64,000 bases of DNA. Origin: Rubrivivax albus. GTDB lineage: Bacteria > Pseudomonadota > Gammaproteobacteria > Burkholderiales > Burkholderiaceae_C. The DNA lies in NCBI RefSeq assembly GCF_004016515.1, contig NZ_SACT01000003.1, positions 186,001 through 250,000 on the forward strand, written 5' to 3'. The translations under genes were made by a program, and so were the position numbers. This document shows, piece by piece, positions 51,816 through 63,069 of this stretch. The notes beneath the pieces were generated by a model, which was not told the DNA's origin, searched no databases, and worked only from the letters and a program-made list of their open reading frames with translations. How positions within the stretch are numbered: the first letter of the stretch is position 1; each line of letters begins with the position of its first letter.

Positions 51816-53318
51816 ATGGATCCTGTTCTCGGTCAGTCCGGCGGGCTGGCCACGCCCCTCCTGGCCGTGCTGGCTGCAGCCACGCTGGTCGCTGCCGTGG
51901 CCGTGGGCGTGGCCTGGCACCTCTGGCAACGTCTGCAACGCCTGACCCGGCAGGCCGCCGACACGGTGCCCGCCGCGCCGACCGACACGCACGTAGACGC
52001 CCGCACCGGGCTGGTGACGCTCGAGGGGTTGGAGCTCGCACTGGCGCGGGCCGAGGAGCGTGCCCCGCCGGGACCGGGCAGCCTGTGCGTGCTGCTGATC
52101 GACCTCGACGGCTTCTCGGCAGTCAACGACGCCGTGGGGCACGCCGTGGCCGACGAGGTGCTGCGCACGGTGGCGAAGCGGCTGGCCAAGCTCGCACCCG
52201 GTCGGCTGGCCCTGAGCCGCCTCGGTGGCGACGAGTTCGTGCTTGCCGTGGCGGGTCCGCTGGCGCAGGCCCAGGCGCTGGCCGGGCGGGTGCTCGATGT
52301 CGTGCGCGAGCCCTTGCTGGCGGGTGACGGGCGCCCGCTGGCGCTGCAGGCGTCGGTGGGCATCGCGGCCTGGCCGCAGCACGGCGCACGCGAGCGCCTG
52401 CTGGCCCAGGCCCAGGTGGCCGTTCGCACGGTCAAGCAGACCGGCGGCAATGCCTGGGCCGTGTTCGACCCGCAGATGGCGGTGGACGAGCGCGCGCAGG
52501 CGGCCCTGGTGGCGGCCCTGCGCTCGGCCGTGGCACGGCGCCAGCTCGAACTGTTCTACCAGCCCAAGATCGATGCCCGCACCCTGCGCGTGACCGCCGC
52601 CGAGGCCCTGCTGCGCTGGCACCACCCCGAGCGCGGCATCGTCAGCCCGGCGGTCTTCATCCCGCTGGCCGAACGCCACGGGCTGATCGGCGAGATCGGC
52701 AACTGGGTCATCGGCGAGGCCTGCCGGCAGGCCGGCGTCTGGCGGCAGCAGGGGTTGCGCATGCGCGTGGCCATCAACCTGTCGCCCTTCCAGATGCGCC
52801 AGGACGACCTGGTGGACCGCCTGCAGGAGGCGCTGGCCGCCAACCAGTTGCAGCCGGCGCGCTTCACCGTGGAGATCACCGAAACGCTGGCGCTGGAGAA
52901 CACCCAGGCCACGCAGCGCACCTTCGAGCGCCTGCGCGAGGCCGGCCTGCACGTGGCGATCGACGACTTCGGCGCCGGCCAGACCAGCCTGGCGTACCTG
53001 AAGAGCCTGCCAGCGTCCGAGCTGAAGATGGACATGGGCCTGGTGCGAGATCTGGCCACCAGCGAGGACGCGCGCAAGATCGCCGACGCCGTGATCCGCC
53101 TGTCGCATGCGCTGGACAAGCGCGTGGTGGCCGAGGGCGTGGAGACCACCGAGCAGCGCGACCTGCTGGTGGCCATGGGCTGCGACGAACTGCAGGGCTA
53201 CCTGTTCGCGCGCCCTATGTCGGCCGCGGCACTCGGGCTCTGGGCCATGGACGACGGTGCCAACGCGAGCCCGGTCTTCGCCCACTCGCTGTTCCAGGAA
53301 ACCCAGCCGGTGCCCTGA
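51816..53318 (+). CDS. GGDEF-EAL c-di-GMP signalling protein
   Basis: A 500-residue membrane-anchored protein with one N-terminal helix (residues ~12-35). The GGDEF domain has an intact GGDEF loop at 137-141 but no RxxD I-site. The EAL domain begins at about 240; the EAL motif is at 263-265 ('AAEALLRWHHPERG'), with 'NLSP', 'EITE', 'DDFGAGQTSL', 'KMDMGLVRDL', and 'VAEGVET', so phosphodiesterase activity is likely; DDFG(T/A)GQT replaces the usual GYS. Either or both activities could operate. The start codon was chosen by the hydrophobic N-terminus; ribosome-binding site is weak. Confidence 0.93.
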   Translation: MDPVLGQSGGLATPLLAVLAAATLVAAVAVGVAWHLWQRLQRLTRQAADTVPAAPTDTHVDARTGLVTLEGLELALARAEERAPPGPGSLCVLLIDLDGFSAVNDAVGHAVADEVLRTVAKRLAKLAPGRLALSRLGGDEFVLAVAGPLAQAQALAGRVLDVVREPLLAGDGRPLALQASVGIAAWPQHGARERLLAQAQVAVRTVKQTGGNAWAVFDPQMAVDERAQAALVAALRSAVARRQLELFYQPKIDARTLRVTAAEALLRWHHPERGIVSPAVFIPLAERHGLIGEIGNWVIGEACRQAGVWRQQGLRMRVAINLSPFQMRQDDLVDRLQEALAANQLQPARFTVEITETLALENTQATQRTFERLREAGLHVAIDDFGAGQTSLAYLKSLPASELKMDMGLVRDLATSEDARKIADAVIRLSHALDKRVVAEGVETTEQRDLLVAMGCDELQGYLFARPMSAAALGLWAMDDGANASPVFAHSLFQETQPVP

Positions 53319-53383
53319 GTCGTCTCGCCCGGCGTGCATCGCTGGGTCCGCCGTCCCTTGGCAGGCGCAAGGCGGCCATCGGC

Positions 53384-53389
53384 TAGCAT
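53384..53389 (+). promoter_or_regulatory. -10-like TAGCAT before the Cache-GGDEF gene
   Basis: TAGCAT in 'GGCTAGCATCC', 60 bases before the GTG start at 53449, in the 130-base gap after the EAL gene. It is the same 7-mer (CTAGCAT) that precedes the response regulator at 17204. A TTGGCA upstream is spaced 20 bases, longer than ideal. Confidence 0.3.
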
Positions 53390-53448
53390 CCGCTTCACAC
53401 AGAAGAAGAGCCGGGCGACCCCGTCGAAGCACCGGGCGCTCCATCACC

Positions 53449-55167
53449 GTGAACCCACTGGCCAGGCTACCGCTGCGGGCGCTGCTGACCCTGCCCTACG
53501 TCGGCCTCGTGCTGGTGTTGGCGGTCATCGTCGGCCTGTTGTCGCTGCGCGCCGGCCAGGATGCCGTCGACACCTGGTCGGAACAGCTGCTGGTGGAGAC
53601 GGTCAAGCGCATCGAGCAGGCGGTGGACCGCCACGTGGCCGGCTCGGCCGCAGTGCTGGAGGCGGCTTTCCCGCGCGGCGTGGCGGCGCCGATGTCGCTC
53701 GACGGCGAGATGGACGCCTTGCGCACGCGCTTCTGGCTCGCCACCTCCGTGCACCGGGACCCGAACAACTACGCCTACTACGGCGACCGCGAAGGCCGCT
53801 TCTTCGGCCTCTGGCGCCACGACGAGCAGGCCGCCGAGCTGCGGCTGCGCCTGACGGGCAGCGGGCCGCGCAGCATCCACCGCTTCAGCGGCATCCATGG
53901 CGCGCTGGGCGCGCTGGAAGAGGAGTCGCGCATCTTCGACCCGCGCGAACGCCCCTGGTTCAAGGCCGGCGAATCGAACGCGCTGCACACCTGGACCTCG
54001 ATCTACATCGACTTCCGCACCGAGGCGCTGGTGGCCACGCGGGCACGCCGCGTGCTGGACGCGCAGGGCGCCTTCGCCGGCGTGGTGGCCACCGACCTGT
54101 CGCTGCAGCAGGTCAACCACTTCCTGCGCCGGCTCACGCTCAGCCCCAACGGCATCGCGCTGGTCACCGAACCCGGCGGGCTGATGATCGGCGTCTCGCG
54201 CGGCGCCCACATGCAGGCCGGTGGCGATGGCGCGGCACAGCGGCTCAACGCAGCCGACAGCCCCGATGCCTTCGTCGCCGCCACCTATGGCGCCGTGTCG
54301 GCCATGCTGGCGGCATCGCCGCAGGGCGAGGCACAGGCGGCGCACTTCACGCTGCCCGACGGCGAGGTGGTGCAGGTGGGCTACTCGCGCCTGCGCGACG
54401 ACGCCGGCCTGGACTGGCAGGTGATGGTGGCGGTGCCGCGCGACGATTTCGTGCAGGGCGTGCAGGCCGGCTTTCGGCGCAGCCTGTGGCTGGGCATCGG
54501 TGCCGCGGTGGTGGTGACGTTGCTGGGCCTGTGGATCGTGGCCACCATCACCCGCGAGCTGCGCCAGGTGGCCGACGCCGCCACGCGCCTGGGCGAGGGA
54601 GCGCTGGACACGCCGCTGCACAGCAGCCGCCGTGACGAGCTGGGGCAGCTGGTGCGCAGCTTTACCGCCATGCGCTCGCGGCTGCTGACCGACCCGCTGA
54701 CCCATCTGGCCAACCGCACCGCGCTGCAGCGCCGCATCGAGCAGCGGCTGCAACGCCACCGCCGTCGCGACGACAGCAGTCCCTTCGCCCTGCTCTTCAT
54801 CGACTTCAACCACTTCAAGGCCATCAACGACCGCCATGGCCATGACGTGGGCGACGCCGTGCTGCGCGAGATGGCCGAGCGACTGAGCGGCGCCGTGCGC
54901 GCGCTTGACCTCGTCGCACGCTACGCCGGCGACGAATTCGTGGTGCTGCTGGACGGCATCGGCGGGCGGGCCGACGCCGAGGCCGTGCGCGAGCACCTGG
55001 ACCGGTTGCTGCGTCAGCCGCTGCAGGCGCTGCCGCCGGGCACGGCCGATGTCGCAACCCCTGAAGGCGCAGCCATCGGCCTGGCAGTCTGTCCCGAAGA
55101 CGGCGAGGATGCTGACGCGCTGATCCGCCACGCCGACGCCGACATGTACCGGCGCAAGCCCGGGTAG
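53449..55167 (+). CDS. Diguanylate cyclase with periplasmic Cache sensor and HAMP
   Basis: A 572-residue membrane protein starting at GTG. Residues ~10-32 are TM1, ~33-345 a double-Cache periplasmic sensor ('NYAYYGDREGRFFGLW', 'RPWFKAGES', 'SIYIDFRTEALVATRARRVLDAQGAFAGVVATDLSL'), TM2 follows at ~350-370, and then a HAMP. The GGDEF domain has 'DPLTHLANRTALQRRIE', 'FIDFNHFKAINDRHGH' and AGDEF at 493-497, where the first Gly is Ala as in some active cyclases. The I-site RxxD (RALD, 484-487) is present. The ligand is unknown; small organic acids and amino acids are typical of Cache domains. Confidence 0.93.
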   Translation: MNPLARLPLRALLTLPYVGLVLVLAVIVGLLSLRAGQDAVDTWSEQLLVETVKRIEQAVDRHVAGSAAVLEAAFPRGVAAPMSLDGEMDALRTRFWLATSVHRDPNNYAYYGDREGRFFGLWRHDEQAAELRLRLTGSGPRSIHRFSGIHGALGALEEESRIFDPRERPWFKAGESNALHTWTSIYIDFRTEALVATRARRVLDAQGAFAGVVATDLSLQQVNHFLRRLTLSPNGIALVTEPGGLMIGVSRGAHMQAGGDGAAQRLNAADSPDAFVAATYGAVSAMLAASPQGEAQAAHFTLPDGEVVQVGYSRLRDDAGLDWQVMVAVPRDDFVQGVQAGFRRSLWLGIGAAVVVTLLGLWIVATITRELRQVADAATRLGEGALDTPLHSSRRDELGQLVRSFTAMRSRLLTDPLTHLANRTALQRRIEQRLQRHRRRDDSSPFALLFIDFNHFKAINDRHGHDVGDAVLREMAERLSGAVRALDLVARYAGDEFVVLLDGIGGRADAEAVREHLDRLLRQPLQALPPGTADVATPEGAAIGLAVCPEDGEDADALIRHADADMYRRKPG

Positions 55168-55177
55168 CCCCGCTCCT

Positions 55178-55183
55178 TACAAT
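55178..55183 (+). promoter_or_regulatory. -10 element TACAAT of the homocysteine methyltransferase gene
   Basis: TACAAT ends six bases before the ATG at 55189, so the message would be leaderless. It lies just 11 bases after the preceding stop codon. No matching -35 box is seen. Confidence 0.45.
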
Positions 55184-55188
55184 CGGGC

Positions 55189-56238
<1,050 letters not shown>

Positions 56239-56269
56239 ACCACCTGCATTCGCTTTCAAGGAGATCCTG

Positions 56270-56785
56270 ATGTTCGACGAACTGGATGATGGCGCCCGCA
56301 CCGGCGTCTGGGTGGCCCTGGGGGTCGTGGCCTTCGTGCTCTTCGGCCTGCTGGGCGGCCTGGCGATCCGGCAAATCAAGCCAGCCGCTGCGCCGCTGGC
56401 TTCCGCCGCGGCCCCGGCCGCCGCGGTGGACCTGGACGCGCTGCTCGACGTGCCGCTGGCCGGCGACCTGGCCGGCACGCTGTACTTTGAGGTCGGCCAG
56501 TCGGGGCTCACGCAGGCCGACGGGCCGGCGGTGCTGGCGGCCATCCGCGGTGCGGCCGATGCCGCGCCGGCGCGCCGGCTGGTGATCTCCGGCTTCCACG
56601 ACGCCAGCGGCGACCCGCAGATGAACCACGACCTGGCCAAGCAGCGCGCGATCGCGGTGCGTGATGCGCTCGTCGGCGCCGGCGTGGCGCGCGAGCGCCT
56701 GCAACTGCGCAAGCCGGCGTCCACCGACGGCGGCAGCGCCGACGACCCGCAGGCGCGTCGCGTCGAGGTGCACCTGGTCGACTGA
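56270..56785 (+). CDS. OmpA-family C-terminal domain protein with one membrane helix
   Basis: A 171-residue protein with an uncleaved-looking N-terminal helix (residues ~13-35, 'VWVALGVVAFVLFGLLGGLA'), an Ala/Pro-rich linker, and an OmpA-like peptidoglycan-binding domain: 'LYFEVGQSGLT', 'LVISGFHDASGDPQMNHDLAKQRAIAVRDAL', 'KPASTDGG', ending 'RRVEVHLVD'. It likely anchors the inner membrane to peptidoglycan, like MotB-type stator domains. An AAGGAG precedes the ATG. Separated by 31 bases from metH. Confidence 0.88.
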   Translation: MFDELDDGARTGVWVALGVVAFVLFGLLGGLAIRQIKPAAAPLASAAAPAAAVDLDALLDVPLAGDLAGTLYFEVGQSGLTQADGPAVLAAIRGAADAAPARRLVISGFHDASGDPQMNHDLAKQRAIAVRDALVGAGVARERLQLRKPASTDGGSADDPQARRVEVHLVD

Positions 56786-56817
56786 GCCCCGCTGCCCGGC
56801 GGGTGCCGGGCGGCCGC

Positions 56818-58362
56818 TCAGTACGTGGGCGGCTCCGCCGGCGGCGGCGCCACGCCGATGGGCGCGAACGGGCCACGGCCGCTCGCCGCCGTCAGCAGCC
56901 CCAGCACGCGCCCAGGCTCCGGACCGACCTGGTCCCAGCCGAAGCGCCAGGTCCAATTCGGGCCACCCAGCGTGCCCGGCGTGTTCATGCGCTGATCGCT
57001 GCCCAGGCCCAGTACGTCCTGCAGCGGGAAGACGGCCAGGTTGGCCACCGAGTTCAGCGCGGCGCGGATCATGGCCCAGTGCACGTCGTGCTCGCCGCAG
57101 GCCAGGTAGGTGCCGGCGAAGCGGCGTTCCTGGTCCTTGGCGCTGCGCCACCAGCCCAGGGCGGTGTCGTTGTCGTGGGTGCCGGTGTAGACCACGGTGG
57201 CGCGCTCGTACATGTGCGGCAGGAACTCGTGGTCGCCGCCGCCGCCGAAGGCGAACTGCAGGATCTTCATGCCCGGGTAGCCGCAGCCCTGGCGCAGCGC
57301 GTGCACGTCGGGCGTGATGTAGCCCAGGTCCTCGGCGACGATGGGCAGCGTGCCCAGTTCGGCGGCGATGGCGTCGAACAGCGCCTGCCCCGGGCCCTTG
57401 AGCCAGCGGCCCTGCTGCGCCGTGGGGCTATCGGCCGGGATCTCCCAGTAGCCGGCAAAGCCGCGGAAGTGGTCGATGCGGAACACGTCGGCCTGGTGCA
57501 GCATGCGCTTCACGCGCGCCGTCCACCAAGCGTAGCCTTCCTTCTTCATGCGGTCCCAGCGGTACAGCGGGTTGCCCCAGCGCTGGCCCAGCGGTCCCAG
57601 GTCGTCGGGCGGCACACCGGCGACAACCTTCGGCTGGAAGTCCTTGTCCAGCAGGTACAGGTCGGGCCGGCTCCAGCAGTCGGCGCTGTGGTGGGCGATG
57701 AAGATGGGCAGGTCGCCCATCAGGTGGATGCCCCGGGTGTTGCAGTAGGCCTTGAGCAGCGCCGCCTGGGTGTCGAAGCACCACTGCACCCACTGCCAAA
57801 AGCCGATCTCGGCGGCGTGTTCGGCACGCGCCTGCTTCATGGCCGCAGCCTTGCGCGACGCCAGCGGAGGTGCCCACTGCCACCAGGGCTGGCCGCCGTG
57901 GGCGGTTTCCAGCGCCATGAACAGGGCGTAGTCGTCCAGCCAGCCGGCCTGCTCGGCGGCGTAGTTGGCCAGCGCGGCACGGTCGGCGTCGCTGGCGCCG
58001 GCACCAAAGCCGGCGTAGGCCGCACGCAGCTGCGCCATGCGCCAGGGCACGACACGGCCGAAGTCCACGCGCTGCGGGTCGAAGCCGCCCTCCGGCAGCG
58101 TGGGCTCGGGCAGCCAGCCCTTCTCCACCAGCGGTTCCAGCGCCACCATCAGCGGGCTGCCGGCGAAGGCGGAGACGCTCTGGTAGGGCGAATCGCCCGG
58201 GCCGATGGGCGTGGTGGGCAACCACTGCCACAGGCGCTGGCCGGCGCCGGCCAGCCAGTCAGCGAAGTGGTAGGCGCCGGGGCCGAAGTCGCCGATGCCG
58301 TGAGGGCCGGGCAGGGAGGTGACGTGCAGCAGCACGCCGCTGGCGCGTTGGTTCAGATCCAT
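56818..58362 (-). CDS. malQ: 4-alpha-glucanotransferase
   Basis: GH77 amylomaltase of 514 residues that rearranges maltodextrins. 'RASGVLLHVTSLPGPHGIGDFG' begins the family fold; 'VFRIDHFRGFAGYWEIP' carries the nucleophile Asp, 'PIVAEDLGYIT' the acid/base Glu, and 'VYTGTHDNDT' the third carboxylate. It is the last gene of the glgB-glgX-malQ unit (30-base gap after glgX), so it would process short chains released during glycogen turnover. Confidence 0.97.
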   Translation of the reverse strand: MDLNQRASGVLLHVTSLPGPHGIGDFGPGAYHFADWLAGAGQRLWQWLPTTPIGPGDSPYQSVSAFAGSPLMVALEPLVEKGWLPEPTLPEGGFDPQRVDFGRVVPWRMAQLRAAYAGFGAGASDADRAALANYAAEQAGWLDDYALFMALETAHGGQPWWQWAPPLASRKAAAMKQARAEHAAEIGFWQWVQWCFDTQAALLKAYCNTRGIHLMGDLPIFIAHHSADCWSRPDLYLLDKDFQPKVVAGVPPDDLGPLGQRWGNPLYRWDRMKKEGYAWWTARVKRMLHQADVFRIDHFRGFAGYWEIPADSPTAQQGRWLKGPGQALFDAIAAELGTLPIVAEDLGYITPDVHALRQGCGYPGMKILQFAFGGGGDHEFLPHMYERATVVYTGTHDNDTALGWWRSAKDQERRFAGTYLACGEHDVHWAMIRAALNSVANLAVFPLQDVLGLGSDQRMNTPGTLGGPNWTWRFGWDQVGPEPGRVLGLLTAASGRGPFAPIGVAPPPAEPPTY

Positions 58363-58392
58363 CGTGGCTCGCGAGGCGGATGAGGGGGTGGG

Positions 58393-60489
58393 TCAGTCGG
58401 TGTCGTGCAGCAGCACCACCGTCCACGGCGGCACCACCAGCGGTGTGTGCGCCGGTGGCTCGCCGGCGGGCAGTTCGCCGCTGCTGTCCAGCGCCAGGGT
58501 CCAGCGGTAGGCCGGCAGCGTGAACGGCGTCGGCTGGTCTTCCGGGTTGAAGAGCAGCAGCACGCGGTGGCCCTGGCCGGGGCTGATCTGGCAGGCGAAG
58601 GCGTGTTCGTGCGGGCTGTGCCAGTCGCCGTCGATCATCGGCCGGCCGCCGGGACGCAGCCAGACGATGGCGCAGTCGTCGCCGCTGCAGGGGCCGGGCG
58701 CGTACCAGCGGTCGTGGTGCAGCGCCGGCAGCGCACGGCGCAGCGCGATGCAGCGCGCGGCGAAGGCGCGCAGGTCGGCATCGGCGTTCGCCCAGTCCAG
58801 CCAGCCGGTGGGGTTGTCCTGGTTGTAGGCGTTGTTGTTGCCGCCCTGGCTGTTGGCGATCTCGTCGCCGGCGCAGAACATGGGTGTGCCCTGGGCGAAG
58901 GCCAGCGTGGCCAGCATGGCGCGGCGCACGCGGTCGCGGCGCAGTCGGATCGCCGGGTCGGCGGTGGGCCCTTCGACGCCGAAGCTGGCCGCCGGTTCGC
59001 CGTCGCGGCCGTCGCGGTTGTGCTCGCCGTTGGCCTCGTTGTGCTTGCGGCTGTAGCTGGTCAGGTCGGCCAGCGTGAAGCCGTCGTGCACGGCGATGAA
59101 GTTGACCGAGGCGCTGGGCCGGCGCTGGCCGTGGTGAAAGAGGTCGCTGCTGGCGGTGAAGCGGCGCGCGAAGTCACCCCGGTGCACGCCGCGCTGCAGC
59201 CAGTAGCGGCGCACGGTGTCGCGGAACTGGTCGTTCCATTCCAGGAAGCGGCCCGGGAAGCGGCCCACCTGGTAGCCGTCGTAGGCCGCGTCCCAGGGCT
59301 CGGCGATCAGGTGCACGCGGGCCAGCACAGGGTCCTGCCGCAGCGCGGTGAAGAAGGCGGCGTTGGGGTCGAAGCCATGCGCGGTGCGGCCGAGCACCGG
59401 CGCGAGATCGAAGCGGAAACCGTCCACGCCATAGGCTTCGACCCAGTGGCGCAGCGAGTCGAGCACGAACTGCGTCACCCGCGGGTGCGCCACGTTGAGC
59501 GTGTTGCCGCAGCCGGTGAGGTTCTCGCAGCGACCGCGGTTGTCGGGCGCCAGCCGGTACCAGCTGGCGTGGTCCAGCCCGCGCCAGCTGAGCGTGGTGC
59601 CGTGTTCGTCGCCTTCGGGCGTGTGGTTGTAGACCACGTCGAGCACCACCTCCAGGCCGTGGGCGTGCAGCGTGTCGACCATCTGGCGGAACTCGGCGGC
59701 CACCGCGGCGGGGTCGACGTCACCCGAGCGGGCGCAAGCGGCGTAGCGCGGGCTGGGGCAGAAGAAGCCCAGCGTGTTGTAGCCCCAGTGGTTGACGGCA
59801 CCGCGCGCGGCCAGCGCCGGCTCGTCCAGCGCGTAGAACACCGGCAGCAGCGACAGCGTGGTGACGCCCAGCGCCTGGAAGTGCGCGATGGCCGCCGGGT
59901 GCGCCAGGCCCGCGTAGGTGCCGCGCAGCGCCTCCGGGATCTCCGGGTGCTGCATCGTGAAGCCCTTGACGTGCAGCTCCAGCAGCACCAGGTCGGACAC
60001 CGCGTGGCGCGGCGGCGTGCTGGCCGGCGGCGGCAGCGGCGCGGCCACCCGCGCCTTCAGCGCCCAGGCGGCGTTGTCGCGGGCATCGAAGCTGCTGGCG
60101 TTGTCCGGGTGGCCGGGTTCGTAGCCGTGGTGCTCCGGCCGCCAGACGTGGGTGCCGACGATCTCGCGCGCCCACGGGTCCAGCAGCAGCTTGTGCGGGT
60201 TGAAGCGGTGGCCCTGCTCGGGTGCATAGGGACCATGCGCACGCAGGCCGTAGACCAGGCCCGGCCCGGCGCCCGGGAGGAAGCCGTGGAAGACGCCGTC
60301 GTGCGGGCCGTGCAGGGCCAGCCGCTTCAGTTCGGTGTGGCCATCGGCGCTGAACAGGCAGAGTTCGATGCGCGTGGCGTGTTCGCTGAAGACGACGACG
60401 TTCACGCCGCCGTCGCGCGCCACGGCACCGAAGGGCTCGTGGCGGCCTTCGTCCAGGGTGTCGGGAAACGTCTCTGGCAGGGGCATCAT
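58393..60489 (-). CDS. glgX: Glycogen debranching enzyme GlgX
   Basis: GH13 isoamylase-type enzyme of 698 residues that hydrolyses alpha-1,6 branches of phosphorylase-limit dextrin. An N-terminal CBM48 ('[27 protein letters not shown]') precedes the barrel with '[14 protein letters not shown]', nucleophile Asp in '[13 protein letters not shown]', Glu in 'HLIAEPWD' and Asp in '[14 protein letters not shown]'. '[22 protein letters not shown]' is GlgX-typical. The ATG at 60489 overlaps the glgB stop (ATGA). Confidence 0.96.
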   Translation of the reverse strand: MMPLPETFPDTLDEGRHEPFGAVARDGGVNVVVFSEHATRIELCLFSADGHTELKRLALHGPHDGVFHGFLPGAGPGLVYGLRAHGPYAPEQGHRFNPHKLLLDPWAREIVGTHVWRPEHHGYEPGHPDNASSFDARDNAAWALKARVAAPLPPPASTPPRHAVSDLVLLELHVKGFTMQHPEIPEALRGTYAGLAHPAAIAHFQALGVTTLSLLPVFYALDEPALAARGAVNHWGYNTLGFFCPSPRYAACARSGDVDPAAVAAEFRQMVDTLHAHGLEVVLDVVYNHTPEGDEHGTTLSWRGLDHASWYRLAPDNRGRCENLTGCGNTLNVAHPRVTQFVLDSLRHWVEAYGVDGFRFDLAPVLGRTAHGFDPNAAFFTALRQDPVLARVHLIAEPWDAAYDGYQVGRFPGRFLEWNDQFRDTVRRYWLQRGVHRGDFARRFTASSDLFHHGQRRPSASVNFIAVHDGFTLADLTSYSRKHNEANGEHNRDGRDGEPAASFGVEGPTADPAIRLRRDRVRRAMLATLAFAQGTPMFCAGDEIANSQGGNNNAYNQDNPTGWLDWANADADLRAFAARCIALRRALPALHHDRWYAPGPCSGDDCAIVWLRPGGRPMIDGDWHSPHEHAFACQISPGQGHRVLLLFNPEDQPTPFTLPAYRWTLALDSSGELPAGEPPAHTPLVVPPWTVVLLHDTD

Positions 60490-62675
60490 GCGGGGGCCAG
60501 GAACAGGGTGGCCAGCGGCGGCAGCGTCAGGGCCAGCGACTGCGCCCGCCCATGCGCCTGCACCGGCTGCACGTCGACCACACCACCGTTGCCCAGGTTG
60601 CTGCCGCCGTAGAAGGCGGAATCCGTGTTCAGCAGTTCACGCCACTGCAGCGCGCCCTCCGGTACACCGAGGCGGAAGCCGTGCCGCGGCACCGGCGTCA
60701 TGTTGCAGACCACGATCACCGGGCGGCCGGCCTCGTCCTGGCGCAGCCAGGCGTACACCGACAGCGCGCGCTCGTCGGCCGCCAGCCACTCGAAACCGTG
60801 TCCGTCGCAGTCCAGCCGGTGCAGCGCAGGCTGCTCGCGGTAGAGCCGGTTGAGGTCGCGCACCAGCTGCTGCACACCGGCATGCGCGGGCTGCTGAAGG
60901 TCACCCCAGGGCAGTTCGACGTCGTGGTTCCACTCGCTGCGCTGGCCCCATTCCTGGCCCATGAACAGCAGCTTCTTGCCCGGGTGACCCCACATGAAGC
61001 CGTAGTAGGCGCGCAGGTTGGCAAAGCGCTGCCACTCGTCGCCCGGCATCTTGCCCAGGAGAGAGCCCTTGCCGTGCACCACCTCGTCGTGCGAGAGCGG
61101 CAGCACGAAGTTCTCGCTGAAGGCGTAGACCAGGCCGAAGGTCATGCGGTCGTGGTGCCAGGGACGGTGCACCGGATCCTCGGCCATGTACTTCAGCGTG
61201 TCGTGCATCCAGCCCATGTTCCACTTGTAGTGGAAGCCCAGGCCCCCCAGGTACGTGGGCGCGGACACGCCGGGGAAGGCGGTGCTCTCCTCGGCCAGCG
61301 TGATGGCGCCGGGGCACTCGCTGCCCAGCACCTCGTTGACACGGCGCAGCAGCGCGATGGCCTCGAGGTTCTCGCGCCCGCCGTGCACGTTGGGGATCCA
61401 CTCGCCGGCTTTGCGCGAATAGTCGCGGTAGAGCATGGACGCCACGGCGTCCACGCGCAGCCCGTCGGCGCCCATGCGCTCGCACCAGTACAGCGCACTG
61501 CCGGCCAGGAAGTTGCGCACCTCGTGCCGGCCGAAGTTGTAGATCAGGGTGTTCCAGTCGCGGTGGAAACCCTCGCGCGGGTCGGCGTACTCGTACAGCG
61601 GTGTGCCGTCGAACTTCGCCAGGCCATGGGCATCGGACGGAAAGTGCGCCGGCACCCAGTCCAGGATCAGGCCGACGCCGGCGGCCCGGCAGGCCTGCAC
61701 AAAGCGCGCGAAGCCGGCCGCGTCGCCGAAGCGCGAGGTGGGCGCGTAGAGCCCCAGCGTCTGGTAGCCCCAGCTGCCGTCGAAGGGATGTTCGGTGACC
61801 GGCAGCAGCTCCAGGTGCGTGAAGCCCAGATCAGCGGCATAGGCCGGCAGCGTGGCGGCCAGCGTGTCCCAGTCGTGGAACGAGCCGTCGGGGTGGCGCC
61901 GCCAGGAGCCCAGATGCACCTCGTAGATGCTGACCGGCGCCTGGCGTGCGTTGGCCTCGGCGCGACCTGGCGGGAGCGGTTGGGGCGGCGGCAGGGGCCT
62001 GGCCACGACGCTGGCGGTCTCGGGCCGGTTCTGCGCGGCACGGGCGTAGGGGTCGCCCTTGAGTGGCAGCACGGCACCGTCGGGCGTGCGGATCTCGAAC
62101 TTGTAGCGGTCACCCGGGGTGGCGTGCGGCACGAACAGTTCCCACACGCCGCTGGCGCCTCGCGTGCGCATGGGGTGGCGGCGGCCGTCCCAGCCGTTGA
62201 AGTCGCCGACGACGCTGACGCGCGCGGCGTTGGGCGCCCAGACGGCGAAGCGCACGCCGTCGACGGCGTAGACGCCTTCACCCAGCGTCAGCGGGTGCGC
62301 ACCCAGCACCTCGAAGGGCCGCAGATGCGTGCCCTCCATCAGGTAGTGCAGGTCGGCGTCGGCGATCAGTGTTCCGATGCGGTAGGGGTCGGCCAGGCGC
62401 TGCGTGTGGCCGGCAGCCCAGGTGACGCCGAGCCGGTAGTCGAAGGGCGTGCGCCGGCGCGGCACCACGCCTTCGAAGAGGCCGTCCTCGTGGCGACGGT
62501 CCAGCTCGGCCAGCGTGCGGCCGGTCTTCGTCTCGACGACGTCGACCTGGGTGGCGCCTGGCAGCCAGGCGCGTACCCACAGATGCCGCTGGGCATCGGT
62601 GTGCATGCCCAGCACCCCAAACGGGTCGGGATGGCGGGCTTCGCGCAGGGCGTGGAGGTCGGCGTCGCTGATCAT
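60486..62675 (-). CDS. glgB: 1,4-alpha-glucan branching enzyme
   Basis: A 729-residue GH13 branching enzyme. Two N-terminal CBM48-like modules ('[11 protein letters not shown]', then '[11 protein letters not shown]...[23 protein letters not shown]') precede the barrel. The nucleophile Asp is in '[17 protein letters not shown]', the acid Glu in '[14 protein letters not shown]' and the third Asp in '[15 protein letters not shown]'. It makes alpha-1,6 branches in glycogen. Start chosen at [15 protein letters not shown] (62675), the family start. First gene of the leftward glgB-glgX-malQ unit; glgA, glgC and glgP are not in the window. Confidence 0.97.
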   Translation of the reverse strand: MISDADLHALREARHPDPFGVLGMHTDAQRHLWVRAWLPGATQVDVVETKTGRTLAELDRRHEDGLFEGVVPRRRTPFDYRLGVTWAAGHTQRLADPYRIGTLIADADLHYLMEGTHLRPFEVLGAHPLTLGEGVYAVDGVRFAVWAPNAARVSVVGDFNGWDGRRHPMRTRGASGVWELFVPHATPGDRYKFEIRTPDGAVLPLKGDPYARAAQNRPETASVVARPLPPPQPLPPGRAEANARQAPVSIYEVHLGSWRRHPDGSFHDWDTLAATLPAYAADLGFTHLELLPVTEHPFDGSWGYQTLGLYAPTSRFGDAAGFARFVQACRAAGVGLILDWVPAHFPSDAHGLAKFDGTPLYEYADPREGFHRDWNTLIYNFGRHEVRNFLAGSALYWCERMGADGLRVDAVASMLYRDYSRKAGEWIPNVHGGRENLEAIALLRRVNEVLGSECPGAITLAEESTAFPGVSAPTYLGGLGFHYKWNMGWMHDTLKYMAEDPVHRPWHHDRMTFGLVYAFSENFVLPLSHDEVVHGKGSLLGKMPGDEWQRFANLRAYYGFMWGHPGKKLLFMGQEWGQRSEWNHDVELPWGDLQQPAHAGVQQLVRDLNRLYREQPALHRLDCDGHGFEWLAADERALSVYAWLRQDEAGRPVIVVCNMTPVPRHGFRLGVPEGALQWRELLNTDSAFYGGSNLGNGGVVDVQPVQAHGRAQSLALTLPPLATLFLAPA

Positions 62676-62771
62676 GGCTTCACGGTGTACCAGCCCTGAG
62701 TGTCTGCGATCGACCCAAACTCGCCTTCGGCTCCTTTGGGTCTGGCGACCCGATTTCCGTGGGCTCCCCCG

Positions 62772-62847
62772 AGCCCCCTCCAAGAAGGGGCTCCAGCATG
62801 TGCGACGGCTCCCCGCCAGCCCCCCTCCGAGAGGGGGACTCCAGCCA
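62772..62847 (+). repeat. Imperfect tandem repeat of hairpin units
   Basis: Two ~28-30-base units, 62772-62799 and 62818-62847, both of the form AGCCCCC-TCC-(A/G)AGA-GGGG-CTCCAGC. Each folds into a C-rich/G-rich hairpin. Resembles dispersed intergenic hairpin elements of high-GC proteobacteria; the family is not identified. Confidence 0.5.
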
Positions 62848-62894
62848 GATGGACGAGTCGGCCTGCCGGCCGACCGCTTCGCTGTGTCCGGCCG

Positions 62895-62988
62895 CGGAGG
62901 GCGGGTCTGGCCTGGCGCGAGGTAAAGGAGGAGGCGAGCGCCCTGCGCGAGCCGGGGGACAGGAGCGCCAGGCCAGACCCGCCCTCCG
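62895..62988. repeat. Perfect 24-bp inverted repeat with 46-base loop
   Basis: 62895-62918 is the exact reverse complement of 62965-62988. The arms are G-rich on the left (CGGAGGGCGGGTCTGG...) and C-rich on the right. The pair is far longer than a normal terminator stem and lacks a U-tract. It sits 81 bases before the malG start. It could be a mobile-element end pair, a protein-binding site or a very stable RNA hairpin. Confidence 0.8.
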
Positions 62989-63069
62989 TGGCCCGCGCCA
63001 ATGCAAACGGACATAGGTCCAACGTCCGCTCCGGGTCGGAAGAGGACGCTCGAAGAGGAGTCCGCTGAC

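Larger units (their letters stand above)
62676..63069. other. 394-base non-coding, hairpin-rich divergent region between glgB and malG
   Basis: No plausible gene on either strand. It contains an unusual density of inverted repeats: GACCCAAA/TTTGGGTC (62712-62742), GAGCCCC/GGGGCTC (62771-62793), CCCCCTC/GAGGGGG (62821-62837) and the 24-bp palindrome at 62895-62988. The second and third form an imperfect tandem repeat, each followed by CTCCAGC. The glgB and malG promoters must lie here, but none is obvious. Confidence 0.7.

Noticed and set aside
58405..62699. Plus-strand frames of 735 and 715 residues
   Set aside because: Antisense to glgX and glgB, which have full catalytic motifs.
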